Positions 1 through 11,300 of a DNA stretch of 64,000 bases are shown piece by piece. This stretch comes from Ulota crispa. Lineage: Eukaryota > Streptophyta > Bryopsida > Orthotrichales > Orthotrichaceae. How positions within the stretch are numbered: the stretch's first letter is position 1; each line of letters starts with the position of its first letter. The translations under genes were made by a program, and so were the position numbers. A model generated the notes under the pieces. That model had not been told where the DNA came from. It ran no database searches and saw nothing but the letters and a program-made list of their open reading frames with translations. Where the stretch lies: NCBI GenBank assembly GCA_963920765.1, contig OY987242.1, positions 20,546,002 through 20,610,001 of the forward strand. The letters are read 5' to 3'.

Positions 1-39
1 TATCAGTGAACATCATACGTTGTTCATCATGAGTATTAG

Positions 40-194
40 GTCGTACCCCGTCGTTTCGTGGTGTTGAAATTTGGCGGATTATAGTATATACTCAACCAGA
101 GCTATGGACACTACCTAATAAGTGGATGGTTAGTGTTCCGCAGGATTCTGACCAGCGCGCTGTCGTTGCCAGGAGAGCAGGAAGACTGTCGTAG
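40..194 (+). CDS. possible last exon of an unrecognised gene (partial)
   Basis: An open frame runs from a possible splice acceptor (ag at 38-39) to a TAG at 192-194. It gives about 51 residues including the motifs RGVEIWRIIV and PNKWMVSVPQDSDQ, ending in a basic stretch. Base composition is less AT-rich than the DNA that follows, as expected of a gene end. I do not recognise the protein, and the rest of the gene would lie before the window. It could be a chance open frame. Confidence 0.22.
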
Positions 195-970
195 TGTCAC
201 ACCTGCCTGTAGTTGATTTTTGAAAGCTCCCGCTAGCCTGCTGTCTCTCAATCAGGATTGTCGCAGCTGTTGTACGGAAGCATCCTCATTGACACACCTT
301 TTTTGGCAGCCCAACGGTTGCCTTATCGATTGCTTATTTACAGTTCACGGCCAATTGGTTTCCTTCCACTTCAATGTAACCAATCCATGAATTTATCTCA
401 GGTGAGTCTCGGTTCTAGTTTCGCTATTTTTACCATACCACATTCTGTTTTCGGATGGACGATCTCAGGTGCAGCGGACCTGAGCATCATTTCCTGTGAC
501 ACAAACTCCTTTTAAACGTGTTAGGAGAAATCATGTTCCTTGGATAATTTTGCAGGCATTCATCTTGTTATCATTCTTAGTTCCATAGTCCAGCTCTACT
601 CAATATTACAAGTTTCCAATAATTTCATTAGCAACACGACTAAATTATCAACGTCCAGGAGGACGATTCATTTATCTGCAACTTGCTGGGTGTGTTTCGG
701 TCTTGGATTTTCTGACAGTTGGTGTCGGTAAGGGTTTCTTGGCAATTTAGCTGGTGAATATAGCTTGCTGACTATGGGAATCTCTTCAGTTCCTTGTATG
801 AACTATACAGGTTTTAAGCCTCCCTTGGTCATTTGTTCCGAGCGTGATAAACCTATAAAGCTCGATTTCAAGGGTAATATTTGAACAAAAACATGCATGC
901 TTTTTGGGCTTCACATACTTTCGATTTACTAATTGTGCAACGTATTAGTACAAGGTCTCTTTGAGAGTTG
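195..970. other. non-coding stretch, possible 3' flank
   Basis: Mixed-composition DNA with short open frames that lack coding character. It may be the 3' untranslated region and flank of a gene starting before the window. No repeat or RNA gene was recognised. Confidence 0.3.
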
Positions 971-1625
971 TTAACCCCTCAACGCTCCTGGAATTTTGGA
1001 GTATCTCAAAATTTGCTTGAAAGTGAACAAAATGCTGGCATTATGATCAATCTTATCAATTTTCTTTGAAATGTAACAGTACAAATTCAAAGAAAGACAT
1101 ATTATAGATTGCATACAAAAAGAAATCACAACTATATCACTTATGGATTGAAAGATTATAATGTTTAATCATGAGGATGTTTAAACTATGCAAGTGATTT
1201 GAAGTCTTTTAATCCTTTTTTTGCATCTCAAACCTAAAATTGAGGGTACCAAAAAAATATGAGTATGTAAAGTATAACATGCATAACTCCAATCAATTTA
1301 TTGCTTCTCAAAATCTATTCTACAATTTTTTTAAATGAATTTTTAATGCAATTTTTTCTCCAAGTTCTAGTGTACTTGAGGCTCATTTCCAAGAGCCTTC
1401 AACACTAAAAAATTGAAGATTTGCAAGGGACACCTTTGCACAAAATCTTGAATTGACAAATCATGTTAATTCATTTTCAAGATCAAACTCTTGATGCTGA
1501 AACTAGACTTCAACAACAATTTAGATATAATAATAACCACAAAAAAAATCTTGAAAAAACTTTGGGCATCTTTGAACAACATTTGGAGGGGCGCAATTTG
1601 AGCCCCTCGGGCGTTGAGGGGTTAA
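971..1625. mobile_element. TTAA-flanked non-autonomous element, family A copy 1 (piggyBac-like)
   Basis: The left end reads TTAACCCCTCAACGCTCC and the right end GGGCGTTGAGGGGTTAA, so TTAA flanks inverted ends of about 13 bp beginning CCC. The 655-bp body has no credible gene. Its interior resembles 34889-35542 over most of its length, including a stretch near 1370-1440 about a signal of the form AGTGTACTTGAGGCTC, so these are two copies of one family. TTAA plus CCC/GGG ends is the hallmark of the piggyBac superfamily; the assignment is inference because no transposase is present. Confidence 0.8.
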
Positions 1626-1769
1626 TTATCTACCACAACAATCAAAAGACCAATGAAACCTACATCGTAAAATAATTGAAGGGTGTACATACTTCATATT
1701 TTATCTACATTCATCACTATTTGATGAGAGATTTGTTGTAAAATGAAATCAAGGAGCTATAGGTTGACT

Positions 1770-2131
1770 TTAACCCTTAAAGGACGGATGGATCACTGTG
1801 GCTTGCCCTGCCTGTAGCAGTCTACAATGTTTTGCACGTGGGCACCAGTAGTATTGCTTGAAATAGTTGGAAAAGTCAACTGTGCATGGTGCCCTCATCA
1901 AAATTGCAAGAAGGGCAGCTTGGGAGTTAACACCATGTTTCTGGATCTTATCACAATTTGGGTTACAAAAAAAATGCATCTGAAGAGGTAATTTTTTGTC
2001 TTCCATGATGGACCATGTGTTTATGGTCATTTTTGAAAAAAATCAAATGAAAAACGACTTTTTTCTTAATCATAGAATATTTTTTCAAAGCTGGAAGACG
2101 TTTTTTGTCCTTTTCGAAGTTTAGGGGTTAA
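1770..2131. mobile_element. TTAA-flanked short element (piggyBac-like, singleton)
   Basis: The ends read TTAACCCTTAAAGGAC on the left and AGTTTAGGGGTTAA on the right, with TTAA at both termini. The inverted repeat is imperfect beyond the first dozen bases. The 362-bp body matches no other element here. An open frame of 86 codons on the minus strand starts inside the left end and has no recognisable domain. Confidence 0.55.
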
Positions 2132-2329
2132 TCATATTGTGTTGGAGATCATGATTTTACAAAATGCAATAAAACAAAGAAAAACTCAAAATGAAAGATT
2201 CCAATTTTATGAAGAATTGCATGTGTGAAGTCAAGTTGTAATCATCACAAACTTAGATGAAAAAAAATACACATAATTTTACATGGATAGAAGGATTTGT
2301 GTTGTTTTTGCATGAAAACACAAAATGTT

Positions 2330-2424
2330 TTAACCCTTAAACATCAATGGGGACAAAAATTGTCCCTTGCAAATACACTTAGCTTGTATATTTGCAGCAT
2401 TAGGCCTTGGCGCTTAGGGGTTAA
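2330..2424. mobile_element. 95-bp TTAA-flanked miniature element
   Basis: Only 95 bp long, it starts TTAACCCTTAAACATC and ends GGCGCTTAGGGGTTAA. Directly inside the left end is a small hairpin, GGGGACAAAAATTGTCCC. It is little more than two ends, and its size suggests internal deletion of a longer element. Confidence 0.6.
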
Positions 2425-2577
2425 CATTTTCTTAAGTGTAGATTGCCTATAAAAAAATCACTTTAATTCACATTTGCAAAATGAAAATGTACTTGATTAT
2501 TGCACACACTTAACCATTTTAGCATTATTCATGTAGCAAACTAGTGAACCCTTGTATCTACTAGAAAGAAACATGTA

Positions 2578-2891
2578 AGGTACGTACACCCATAAGCGTC
2601 AGTGTCCCCATAATTGTCACCTCTGAAATCTTGGAAAATCTGTGGAAGTGAATAGATGTAATGACAAGGATGTTCAACATGTGTACATGATATCTTGAAA
2701 GTGGTTATGGGTGCAATGGTAGTTTGCTCTTTAAAAATTCACAACTTATTCTCTTAGTATCCAAATGATACATTCAAAAGTGCAAACTTATTATTATTTT
2801 GTTGCTAACAAGATCCTACAATTTACTAGACATTTATAAATAGTCATCTTGTTCAAAACCCTTATTTTGACGCTTATGGGTGTACATACCT
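2578..2891. mobile_element. TA-flanked miniature element, family B copy 1
   Basis: The inverted ends are AGGTACGTACACCCATAAGC and the complement of GCTTATGGGTGTACATACCT, with TA directly outside each. The same 314-bp unit recurs at 60583 and, reversed, at 36550; a longer diverged copy lies at 40619. A TA duplication points to the Tc1/mariner (Stowaway-type) group, though the ends are not the usual Stowaway sequence. There is no coding capacity. Confidence 0.8.
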
Positions 2892-3576
2892 TAAACAATC
2901 ATTTATATATTGAGGAACATTGTTGGATTCCAAAGGAAGTTCTTTATTGTACAAAATGTCAATGCTTTCTTATATGTCCAGCTTATAAGTTTCAAAAATA
3001 CAAATATCAACCAAAGATTTAAAGTGATATTACTTAAAAAATTGTTATTTGTACTTTGGACCCAAACAATGATTATTTTGCATTCATACTATGTTGTGTT
3101 ATTAGTTTTGTATTTTTAAATTATGATACCACACTAATAGAAAATGGGTCCAAATCAAGTGGTCTTAATTAGCACAAGTATGTGGTAATCAACACAACTT
3201 TGTTCAAAATGTTCAAATCAAGACATCCAAATGTGCCGAATCTTGAGTATCAAATATAATCTTATTGAGATGTTAATTTGGTAATTGCAAACATTGGAAA
3301 ATCATATGATTGGTGAATTGTGTTGACATAACAAAGAACAAATAAATCCGTATGCTTCTTGATTAATTTGGAAAATTTCAATCATAAGCAATTTTCTTAT
3401 ATTTACATCTTGCATCACTTTCCCTAATGAAGACTTCAACCTTTTTATAAAGTCACAAGTTGTAGCGCATTTGAATTTTGTTCAAAACCCTTGAGTATCT
3501 TTTAGGATTTTAATGGCTAACTGAAACTCAGAAATATTTACCTCCTCATGAGTCTAATAGAGGTTGTTTTTAACCG

Positions 3577-3706
3577 CACTACAAGAAAATCATGGTCAAA
3601 TTTATAGAAAGTTAACAAAAATTGTGACCTATCATATAGTATATTGTAGATTAGGTCACAATCTTTGGCAACTTTTTGTAGATTTGACTTTGGTTTTCTT
3701 GTAGTG
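3577..3706. mobile_element. CACTA-type miniature element
   Basis: The 130-bp unit begins CACTACAAGAAAATC and ends GGTTTTCTTGTAGTG, the terminal signature of CACTA (CMC/EnSpm) transposons. The outer 3-bp flanks (ccg and cct) nearly match, as expected of a 3-bp target duplication. The inner sequence is itself almost palindromic, with ATTGTGACCTA opposed to TAGGTCACAAT, so the whole element could fold as one hairpin. Confidence 0.75.
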
Positions 3707-6397
3707 CCTACAAGCCCAAATTGCATTTTTTTTGGCAATATAGCAATTTTGGGCAGGCTAGCACTTGTAGAAAAATAAATATGTTTTCACAAAAATACTT
3801 AGAGGATGTGTGCCTAAGGAGTAGCTTTCCAATGCAACAATTTTCAACCCATTTCAACTTGTAAAAACAAAGTCATGATGAAATATGTAGTCTTGTTTGC
3901 TCAAGGGGCAGCATAGGCAAAAAAATTACATTGCACCTGAAATTTTGGAATTTTGCCCAAAGGTTGAGGGGTAAAGATATCTCCTTGTCAAATCTGATCC
4001 AACCTCATTCTATGAATGCAGTTGTTTTTACTTACTGTTCTTTACTTCACCTTTGTTAAAAGTGGCCCTATGTTGATCAATTTTTGGCCAATTTCCCTTT
4101 TTTTTACCCTCCTTTGAAGCTAGCTAAAATACAAAACTTCATCATTTCATATTTCAAAAAGATTCTTGTATGTGAAAGCTAAAAATTGTTAAAAAAAACT
4201 TTGTAGCTAGGAGAATTTTCTTGAAGCTAGTTTTTGTATTCTAATTTTTACGTATGTGTTCTTCAATTCAAAATGTTCTGAAAATTCTTAAGCATATGAC
4301 CAACTCTCTCATAAAGGTCTATCTAAAAAGTCACAATAAAATAAGTGGGATCAATTGGTGCTAAAGCTACCCTAAACTAAAGCTGCCCAAAAATTGAATG
4401 CCCTCAATAAAAACTATTTTTCACTTCAAAACTTATAATCTCACAATTTTTGCAATAAATATATTTCAATATATCATTATATCATAATGAAGTAGTCTAA
4501 CACTAGATACCACAATTTAGTGCACTAAAATTAATTTACCATTTTTTGATGCCTTTTCTTTCATAACGACTCATTCTTGGTGTTTTTTGGTGATATATAG
4601 TCAAAGAACTTTAGGAATTTTTTAATTTGAGTATGTGCCAGAAAGAAAAAGTTGTTTTTCTAATTAATTCATCAAAGGTTTAATTATTCATTAAAATATT
4701 TAAAAGTATGACATGTTTGAGCTATATTCAATGGGTTAATTCTTTAAAAATTTGATATATCAGTTTCTTTTGTTAACATAAGTCTCAGTATCTTTTTTTT
4801 TCCTTGGAAAATGATGCGGGTTGTGTTTCAAGATAAAAATCATATGTTTTTTTGTTCATATGAGAAATCTGTTAGTTGCTTGTTCTTCACAAATCTTAGA
4901 ATACCTTCAAAATGTACCGTACTTGTGCATTCTTGATTTTTTTAATGATGGTCCTACTATATAACAATATAATTTATGTCATAATGGTTCATATATGGAA
5001 CCTAGATGGATTGATTCTTAAAGGCACTAGACCAAATTTGATTGACTTTGCTTGAGTTATGACAAAATCATTTCAAGTTTGAGATACGAAACTTTGGCTA
5101 TAAGTACAAAAGGTTTCCGTAAAAAAATTCGCTTGCTTTCCAACCTCTCCTACCTTTGCCGCTTTTGGAGGGATTGTGATCTTGTTCTATCATGTAGTAG
5201 AAAGTAAATTGATAGCATGACCACTTTCAATACTTTCAATGTGATTTATTTGTTCTTCATTGATTGTGTTAATAAATTGAATTCCGGTAATCATCCAAGG
5301 TTTCATAGTTAAAAGAAAATCAAAGCTTCTCAAAGAGCTTTTCTTCACAATATTGTTAGTTTTCTAAAGGAAAAAACAATGTTTTTGTCACAAATTTTTA
5401 CATTTTTTTTGGAAAAAACCCTTTTTTTGGGGTGCATGGAACAAGTGCAAACACACTCAACATCTCTTCCAAAGCTTTTTCAAATGGAATTTGACAAAAA
5501 AGACAAAAAAATCCACTTACTCATAACAAAATTTATTTTGTATATCATGAAAAATGCCAATTATCCTCTTGTAAAATGGGACCTAAGAACAATGTTCAAA
5601 ATTAAATAATTCAATTTGAATGTGAAAAGGAGAGATTTGACATCCCTAATGACTTTGGAAATAGCAAGCTCCATGGCCACAAGACTCATGTGCTATTGTT
5701 GTTGTTACAATTCAATTTTTTGGAATTGAAATCATGGATTATAATAAAGCCAATCTTTTGGATGGGCTTAATGTAAGAGAAAGAGTCTTGCAAGTCTTGC
5801 TTGTGCACATGAATGGTGATAGCAGTAGAGTTGCAAAGGTGTTTTGATTTTTTTATAGTAAAACTTAATAGAATTTGACAAATATTAATTAAAACAAAAT
5901 TGAGATTAAATATTGAACTATTACTAACAAACATTGCAACAATTTGTTTGCACACATGTTGATTACGTGTGTCCTCTTTTTGTAATGGTTAGTTCTTATT
6001 GAAGCTAATAGGATAAACAGTTCCTTTGCTTATACTATATTTTGTATTTTTTCATTGCTTTTATAGTTTTTTATCAACATAATAGCAAGTTGAATTTTAA
6101 GCAATGCAACACAATTTTTACCCCAATTTCAAGATGCAATGCTAATTGAGTGATGTCTTAGGATTTTGTCTTATTTCAAGAGATGTTAAAGCTTCAATAA
6201 TACATGAAGCATTAAATTTCCTTACCAACGCAGGTCTTTATGGATCCTCTTGTTTATTATAACATTATTTTCTAAACAACAAATCTTTATATTTTATTAT
6301 AGCGTGATTGCAATGTTGGTTGCAAAAACAAATAGAAGGTTTACAATAAGGTAAAAATGCTAAGTAGGGGACCAAAATACTAGTACACTTGGTTGAA
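3707..6397. other. AT-rich non-coding DNA
   Basis: There is no convincing gene. Near 3958-3976 the string GGTTGAGGGGTAAA resembles the right end of a TTAA-flanked element, but I found no left partner. The rest is homopolymer-rich AT DNA with chance open frames. Confidence 0.4.
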
Positions 6398-7359
6398 ATG
6401 AACACTACATCAACAACACTTTCTACTCTCATTGCTGAAGTTTTGTACATGTTTAGTTGGGATGCTCAATTTGAACATCCACACATGATTTGTGTTCCTT
6501 ACCTAGCTCATCAACAAGGTCCTACATTAAAAGGTAACATCAACCTTTCATTTTGTATGTACTTTTATTAATTTTTGTAAATGTAGATGTTCAATCTAAC
6601 CAAATTTACTTGATGTTGACTTTAGATGTAAAAGCTTGTATGATTGCATTGCAGGGCAAAGGAATGTTAAATTTATTTTCATGGTCATACAAGAGGTATA
6701 ATGTCTTACTTTTTCTTTTTGATTTATATTGCATGATCAAAATTACTAAATTTTCATATTAATTTTTTGTTGTTCATTTTTCAAAAAAATAAATAAATAA
6801 ACATTGCATTTATGGGACAAGAATATCAAAGATTCTTTCATTTGGTGCAACTTATTTGATGATGATTGTGTTCTTCCTTTAAATACAACTAGAGCATATG
6901 TGTTCAAAGTTACAAAAAAAATTGATGCATTTTTGGCACGTGAGTTATAAGTAACAAAGTTTCAATATTTTGTTGTATTTTAGAAGAATTTTAGTACAAT
7001 TCTCTTTGACCTCTAATACACATTTGGATAGTATTCCTTTTACGCAAATAACACATACAAATGATTGAAAGTGTAATTTTTGCATATCCAAAGTGGACAA
7101 CCTAGACAAGTCATCTAGACTATTAGCAAAGCCAAAGCATTGTAACATAGAAGATGATGTTTCTATGGCCATCAAGAAAAGTTTATTGCTCATTAATACT
7201 CCTCAAGAATGCTTGGACTTGAACAAACAAATAATGAAAAATCTCCTCTACAGTAAAGAGGAACCTGATGTTTGTAGTATTCAAAATAGCAAAAGCTTTA
7301 GTAGCAGTGCTACAAACAATCCTTCCCTTGAAGATATAAAACTTGAAAAAAGGAAATAG
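6398..7359 (+). pseudogene. open-frame islands upstream of the 7480-8325 frame, unrecognised
   Basis: Several frames look like exons in order. The first (6398 to about 6534) contains AEVLYMFSWDAQFEHPHMIC and ends at a gtaaca donor. A second, about 6655-6700, follows a gcag acceptor, contains GKGMLNLFSWSYKR and ends at gtataa. A third, about 6810-6941, contains NIKDSFIWCNLFDDD and ends at gtgagt, but I see no good acceptor for it. A fourth (about 7066-7359) is in the same frame as the long frame that follows and ends at a TAG (7357-7359). Together they suggest a decaying spliced gene of unknown function. Confidence 0.35.
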
Positions 7360-7479
7360 AGTAAATTTGAAAAGCACAATTTTCAAACAATCTATACAAA
7401 TAGATTAGAAGAGAAGTCAACGTCACAAGCTACAACATATAAGGAGCCATCTCTTGTTCATATAATAAGCACAAGTAAC

Positions 7480-8325
7480 ATGGGTAGAAAAGAACATGAC
7501 AAAGAACTTCTAGAAACACAAAGCGTTGGAAGGGTTTCTACAATAGAAATAAACAATGTAAGTTTAGAAATGGCACAACAAGAAGTTGAACAAAAGGTCA
7601 AATTAGATTGTAATCAACTACAAGTTGAAGTTGGCTCCAAATTTGAGTTTCTGTGTAAAACTTCTACTAAAACTTTGACAAAAAGAAAAACTTGGGAAAA
7701 AAATATTGATAAGTGCACCATTTGTGCACAACTTGTTTCTCAAAGATACTTAGACAAGGATCAATCTAACTCATTCTTGCAAAATGAACATAATGCATTT
7801 AATAAAAGAAGTCCTATTAGCTTTGGAGTGTTGGAGAAGGCCACCCAAGTAGATAGCAATCTTTGGCCTCATTTGTGCCATCCTGCCAATACAGTGGACG
7901 CTACATGCATACAAACAAAAGTACATTTTCAAAGCAAATCTGGTAGTGAAGATGACAAAAGTCCTCATGCAAGTTATTTTGTAGAGGATCATCCATTCTG
8001 TTCAATCCATATGAAGGATTTTGAGACTCTCCCCAAGTATTTTGAGGCTCAAAAAAAACAAACTCCATTGAACATTTGCAAGGAATTAATGAGTGGAGAA
8101 CCAATATCTCAAATTGTTGAAGATATTCCTTTACAATCTTTGTGCTCTTCTCAAGTGATTAAAGCTCAAGTTGGTGATCTGGATCCTCAATTTTTGGTTT
8201 CAAATGTAACCAAAACTTTGGCAATTACACCAATTAGACCTTCATCTAGACCATTTAGCAATGAGGCATTGAACGCTTCATATAAGAAAACAATGGAAGT
8301 GCTTGCAAAGCTTCCAACTTCTTGA
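7480..8325 (+). CDS. unrecognised 281-residue open frame, probable last exon of a decaying gene
   Basis: This is the longest non-repeat open frame in the first 14 kb. It encodes a polar, lysine- and serine-rich protein with no signal peptide, membrane segment or domain that I recognise. A CTICAQL segment about 85 residues in is the only short cysteine motif. The frame continues upstream through a single TAG at 7357-7359 into the 7066-7359 island, giving about 420 codons if that TAG is a decay event. The ATG at 7480 is therefore probably internal. It could be a rapidly evolving host protein or a transposon-borne gene. Confidence 0.4.
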   Translation: MGRKEHDKELLETQSVGRVSTIEINNVSLEMAQQEVEQKVKLDCNQLQVEVGSKFEFLCKTSTKTLTKRKTWEKNIDKCTICAQLVSQRYLDKDQSNSFLQNEHNAFNKRSPISFGVLEKATQVDSNLWPHLCHPANTVDATCIQTKVHFQSKSGSEDDKSPHASYFVEDHPFCSIHMKDFETLPKYFEAQKKQTPLNICKELMSGEPISQIVEDIPLQSLCSSQVIKAQVGDLDPQFLVSNVTKTLAITPIRPSSRPFSNEALNASYKKTMEVLAKLPTS

Positions 8326-11300
8326 AAATGTGGAAAATCTTACAACATTTATATATGATTTTACACAACAATTTTTAAAGAGCCCAAAAGATAATGAAGT
8401 GTGAATCAAGGGGCAATACACAAAAGGGTGCAATAAATGCATCTTTTCCTTGACAAGCTTTAAAAAAAGAAGATGGTACAATATTAAAAAAAATTGTTCC
8501 ATACATGGTTTGGAAATGCACTTACCAATTGTTTTAAAAAATAGTTAAAGAAGGACAAATGGATAAATTCAAGGTATCCACTAATTAATAGAGATTTCTA
8601 ATCTCTTGATTTTAATGTTATTTTAATCCCAATTTTAAAAATGTAAATATTAATGGTTACTTATGACTTTTAACCTAAGTTATCATGAAACTCTAAGAAA
8701 TTTGTGTTGAATACTTGAGACATGAATGAGAATCTTTGGCACCTTGTTTGTATTGTCAAGCTATATGAAAAAATATATATTTAGGTTCATGAGCAGTCTC
8801 CTTTAACAAAAAATTGACCTTGTTTAATTAATTGTTTGGCATCAAACTATGCCCTGAACAAGTTTTAATTGGCATCATTTACATAAAGTGTTAAGAATGA
8901 TATATGATGTTTGGAATTGAACATCCATAGAACTAAAGATATTGTGAAGGTTTTTAATGAAAAGTCAATTAAACCCAAAAAATCTCTTAGCACAAAGTTT
9001 AGAGCAAATTCCAAGGAACAAAGAACTTTAACAAAAGATAGAATGAAAGGAAGATTACATTTAAATCCTGTGTCTTACATAGTGATAATAAAGAAGGGTC
9101 ATCAATGGCAACTAAAGTAGCAACAAACGCTATATTTGCTTCAAAAAAGTTTGAACTTCTTTCAACACAATCTCTCAAACCAAGTTTTAATTAGGAGCAA
9201 AAGAGTGGCCCTTTGAGCAACTTGTGAAACATAGAGACTTCAATAGTAAAATTGATAGATGAGCCTTTGACATCAATAACACCAAGCACATGGTTGAGTA
9301 AGATCACTCAACATGTTTTCCTCCTAATATGAAGTAGAAGATACCATTTGCTTCACTTTATGTATTTTAATTTATTCACAATTGTAATGTTTTAAAAAGC
9401 ACAATAAAGGAAAAGAAAGATTTTAAATACAAGAGCCAAATCAATTGAGCTCAAATGTTATTGTTGAACAAGTACTCTTTATACAGTTGGTGCAGGAAGT
9501 TGAAAACCACTATAAGTAAAAGAAAAGAGCTTCATTTTCATTCAATTGAAAAATCAATAAATATAGAGTTTAGTCAAGGAGCAGCAATTTTGCACTTGGT
9601 GTAGAGAGAGGTGCTAGAAAAAGGAAAGCCAAGTCCAAAGTTATTTTCAAATTCATTTTAATAAAATCCTTTGCAACCACTTTAATCCCAAATTAAATCT
9701 TATCTTCATATTGTATACTATATACCAACAAGTCCAACCAAGTGTTTTGAATATGTGAATTGTTGTTGGTAACATGGATCAATGTAGGAAATGAGATCAA
9801 ATCCTCAATTTTTTATTTTTCTTAATTTAACATGCTTTTATGTCATTCTCTCAACACTATAATTTAAGTTAATTCTTCAATTCTTGTTAATTATGTAACT
9901 TCCGTACAAAAAAATATATATTTGGAGGCCAAATGAAATGTATGACATTAATTAGTAGGAATAAACAAAATTCGTACTAAAATTCTAGAGGTGGAATACT
10001 TTGCTATTGTCACAAGCCAAAAATATTCCAACCCATTTGAAGAAAATAACTAATTGACATTAAGAGTACACGAGTACAACTTAAAGTCATCAACAGCACA
10101 AACCAACAACAAGTTTTCAAAGGGATTTTTATTTATGTAATCATACAAATCACAAAAGAAAAGAATGACATGACCTTTGGTGCGGGCCATTGGTTCCATA
10201 TTTATCTTGTATGAAAGCCCTTTCATAAAAGCACTACTAGCAATGAACCCGACTAGCTTGTAAATTTTATTCCAATTGGAATGCTTGTAAGCAAAAAAAT
10301 CTAATGCTATTTTTGAATTATTATTTACATTTAACTAATGTTTTATTAAATTTTAAAAAATCTTCAAAATACATATTTACATCCTATATATTGATAACTT
10401 TAGGGTGAAATTACTTGCCATAGATTTGCAATTGCAAAATTGTAAAGTCTAGTATTTCAATCAAAGGGAAACTTTGATGGATACCCTAATATTTTGCAAT
10501 ACTTTGATTGATATCCTTGACTTTTTGAAAATTATGAAGATACCCTTATAGGGTCCTAGAGAGGGGACACATATCAATATTCCTAATTGTCGCAAAACAA
10601 GTTGCTTATAAATCTATGCTCATGGCAACAACACAACGCTTGCTTGATGCAGCTCCAAAAGCTACCTAAGTTTTATTAATTGTCACATAACAAGCAATGT
10701 TTAATACTTGCATGTGTAATGACACAACTTTGTCACAATGATGTGCTCATGCCAACATTGTTTGATGCTACACATAATAAACCGACAACACCATGCTTAA
10801 AGATGTGATTGCTAAAACCCACTATGGCCACATTCCTAAAGCTCTTTGCAATCCCTATATTCTCAAAGCTAGTATCTATTCAAATTCCAAAAATCCAAGG
10901 GTTCCCATCAAATAATTGTAAAATAAAAAGATATCTATCAAAATTTCCTTACATAAACATATAGTTTTAGTTTCTAAAGAAAATTTTGAGGTCATGTTTT
11001 GAATTAGAAAACGCGTGCTTTTGAATTTAACACTCTTCCAATCTAAAATACCAAGACAAAGTAGCTTTCAGGATCTTATAACAATCAAGGGATATTCAAC
11101 TTGCAACAAAATATTAAATAGATGGATGAAAAGTGAATTATAAAGAGTTTGGGGATTAAAATCTGTAGAGCCATGTTTAACATATTGTGTGAAATACCAA
11201 TGGCAAGAAATGCTATTATTGTGCCCAGGTTGTTGAAACCTTAAAGCTAGTTACTCATTGAGTATTTATAATTCTTGCAACCATGACGCATAGTAACTTG

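Noticed and set aside
3958-3976. Possible tenth TTAA-flanked element end (GGTTGAGGGGTAAA)
   Set aside because: No matching left end was found within a plausible distance, and the terminal TTAA is missing.
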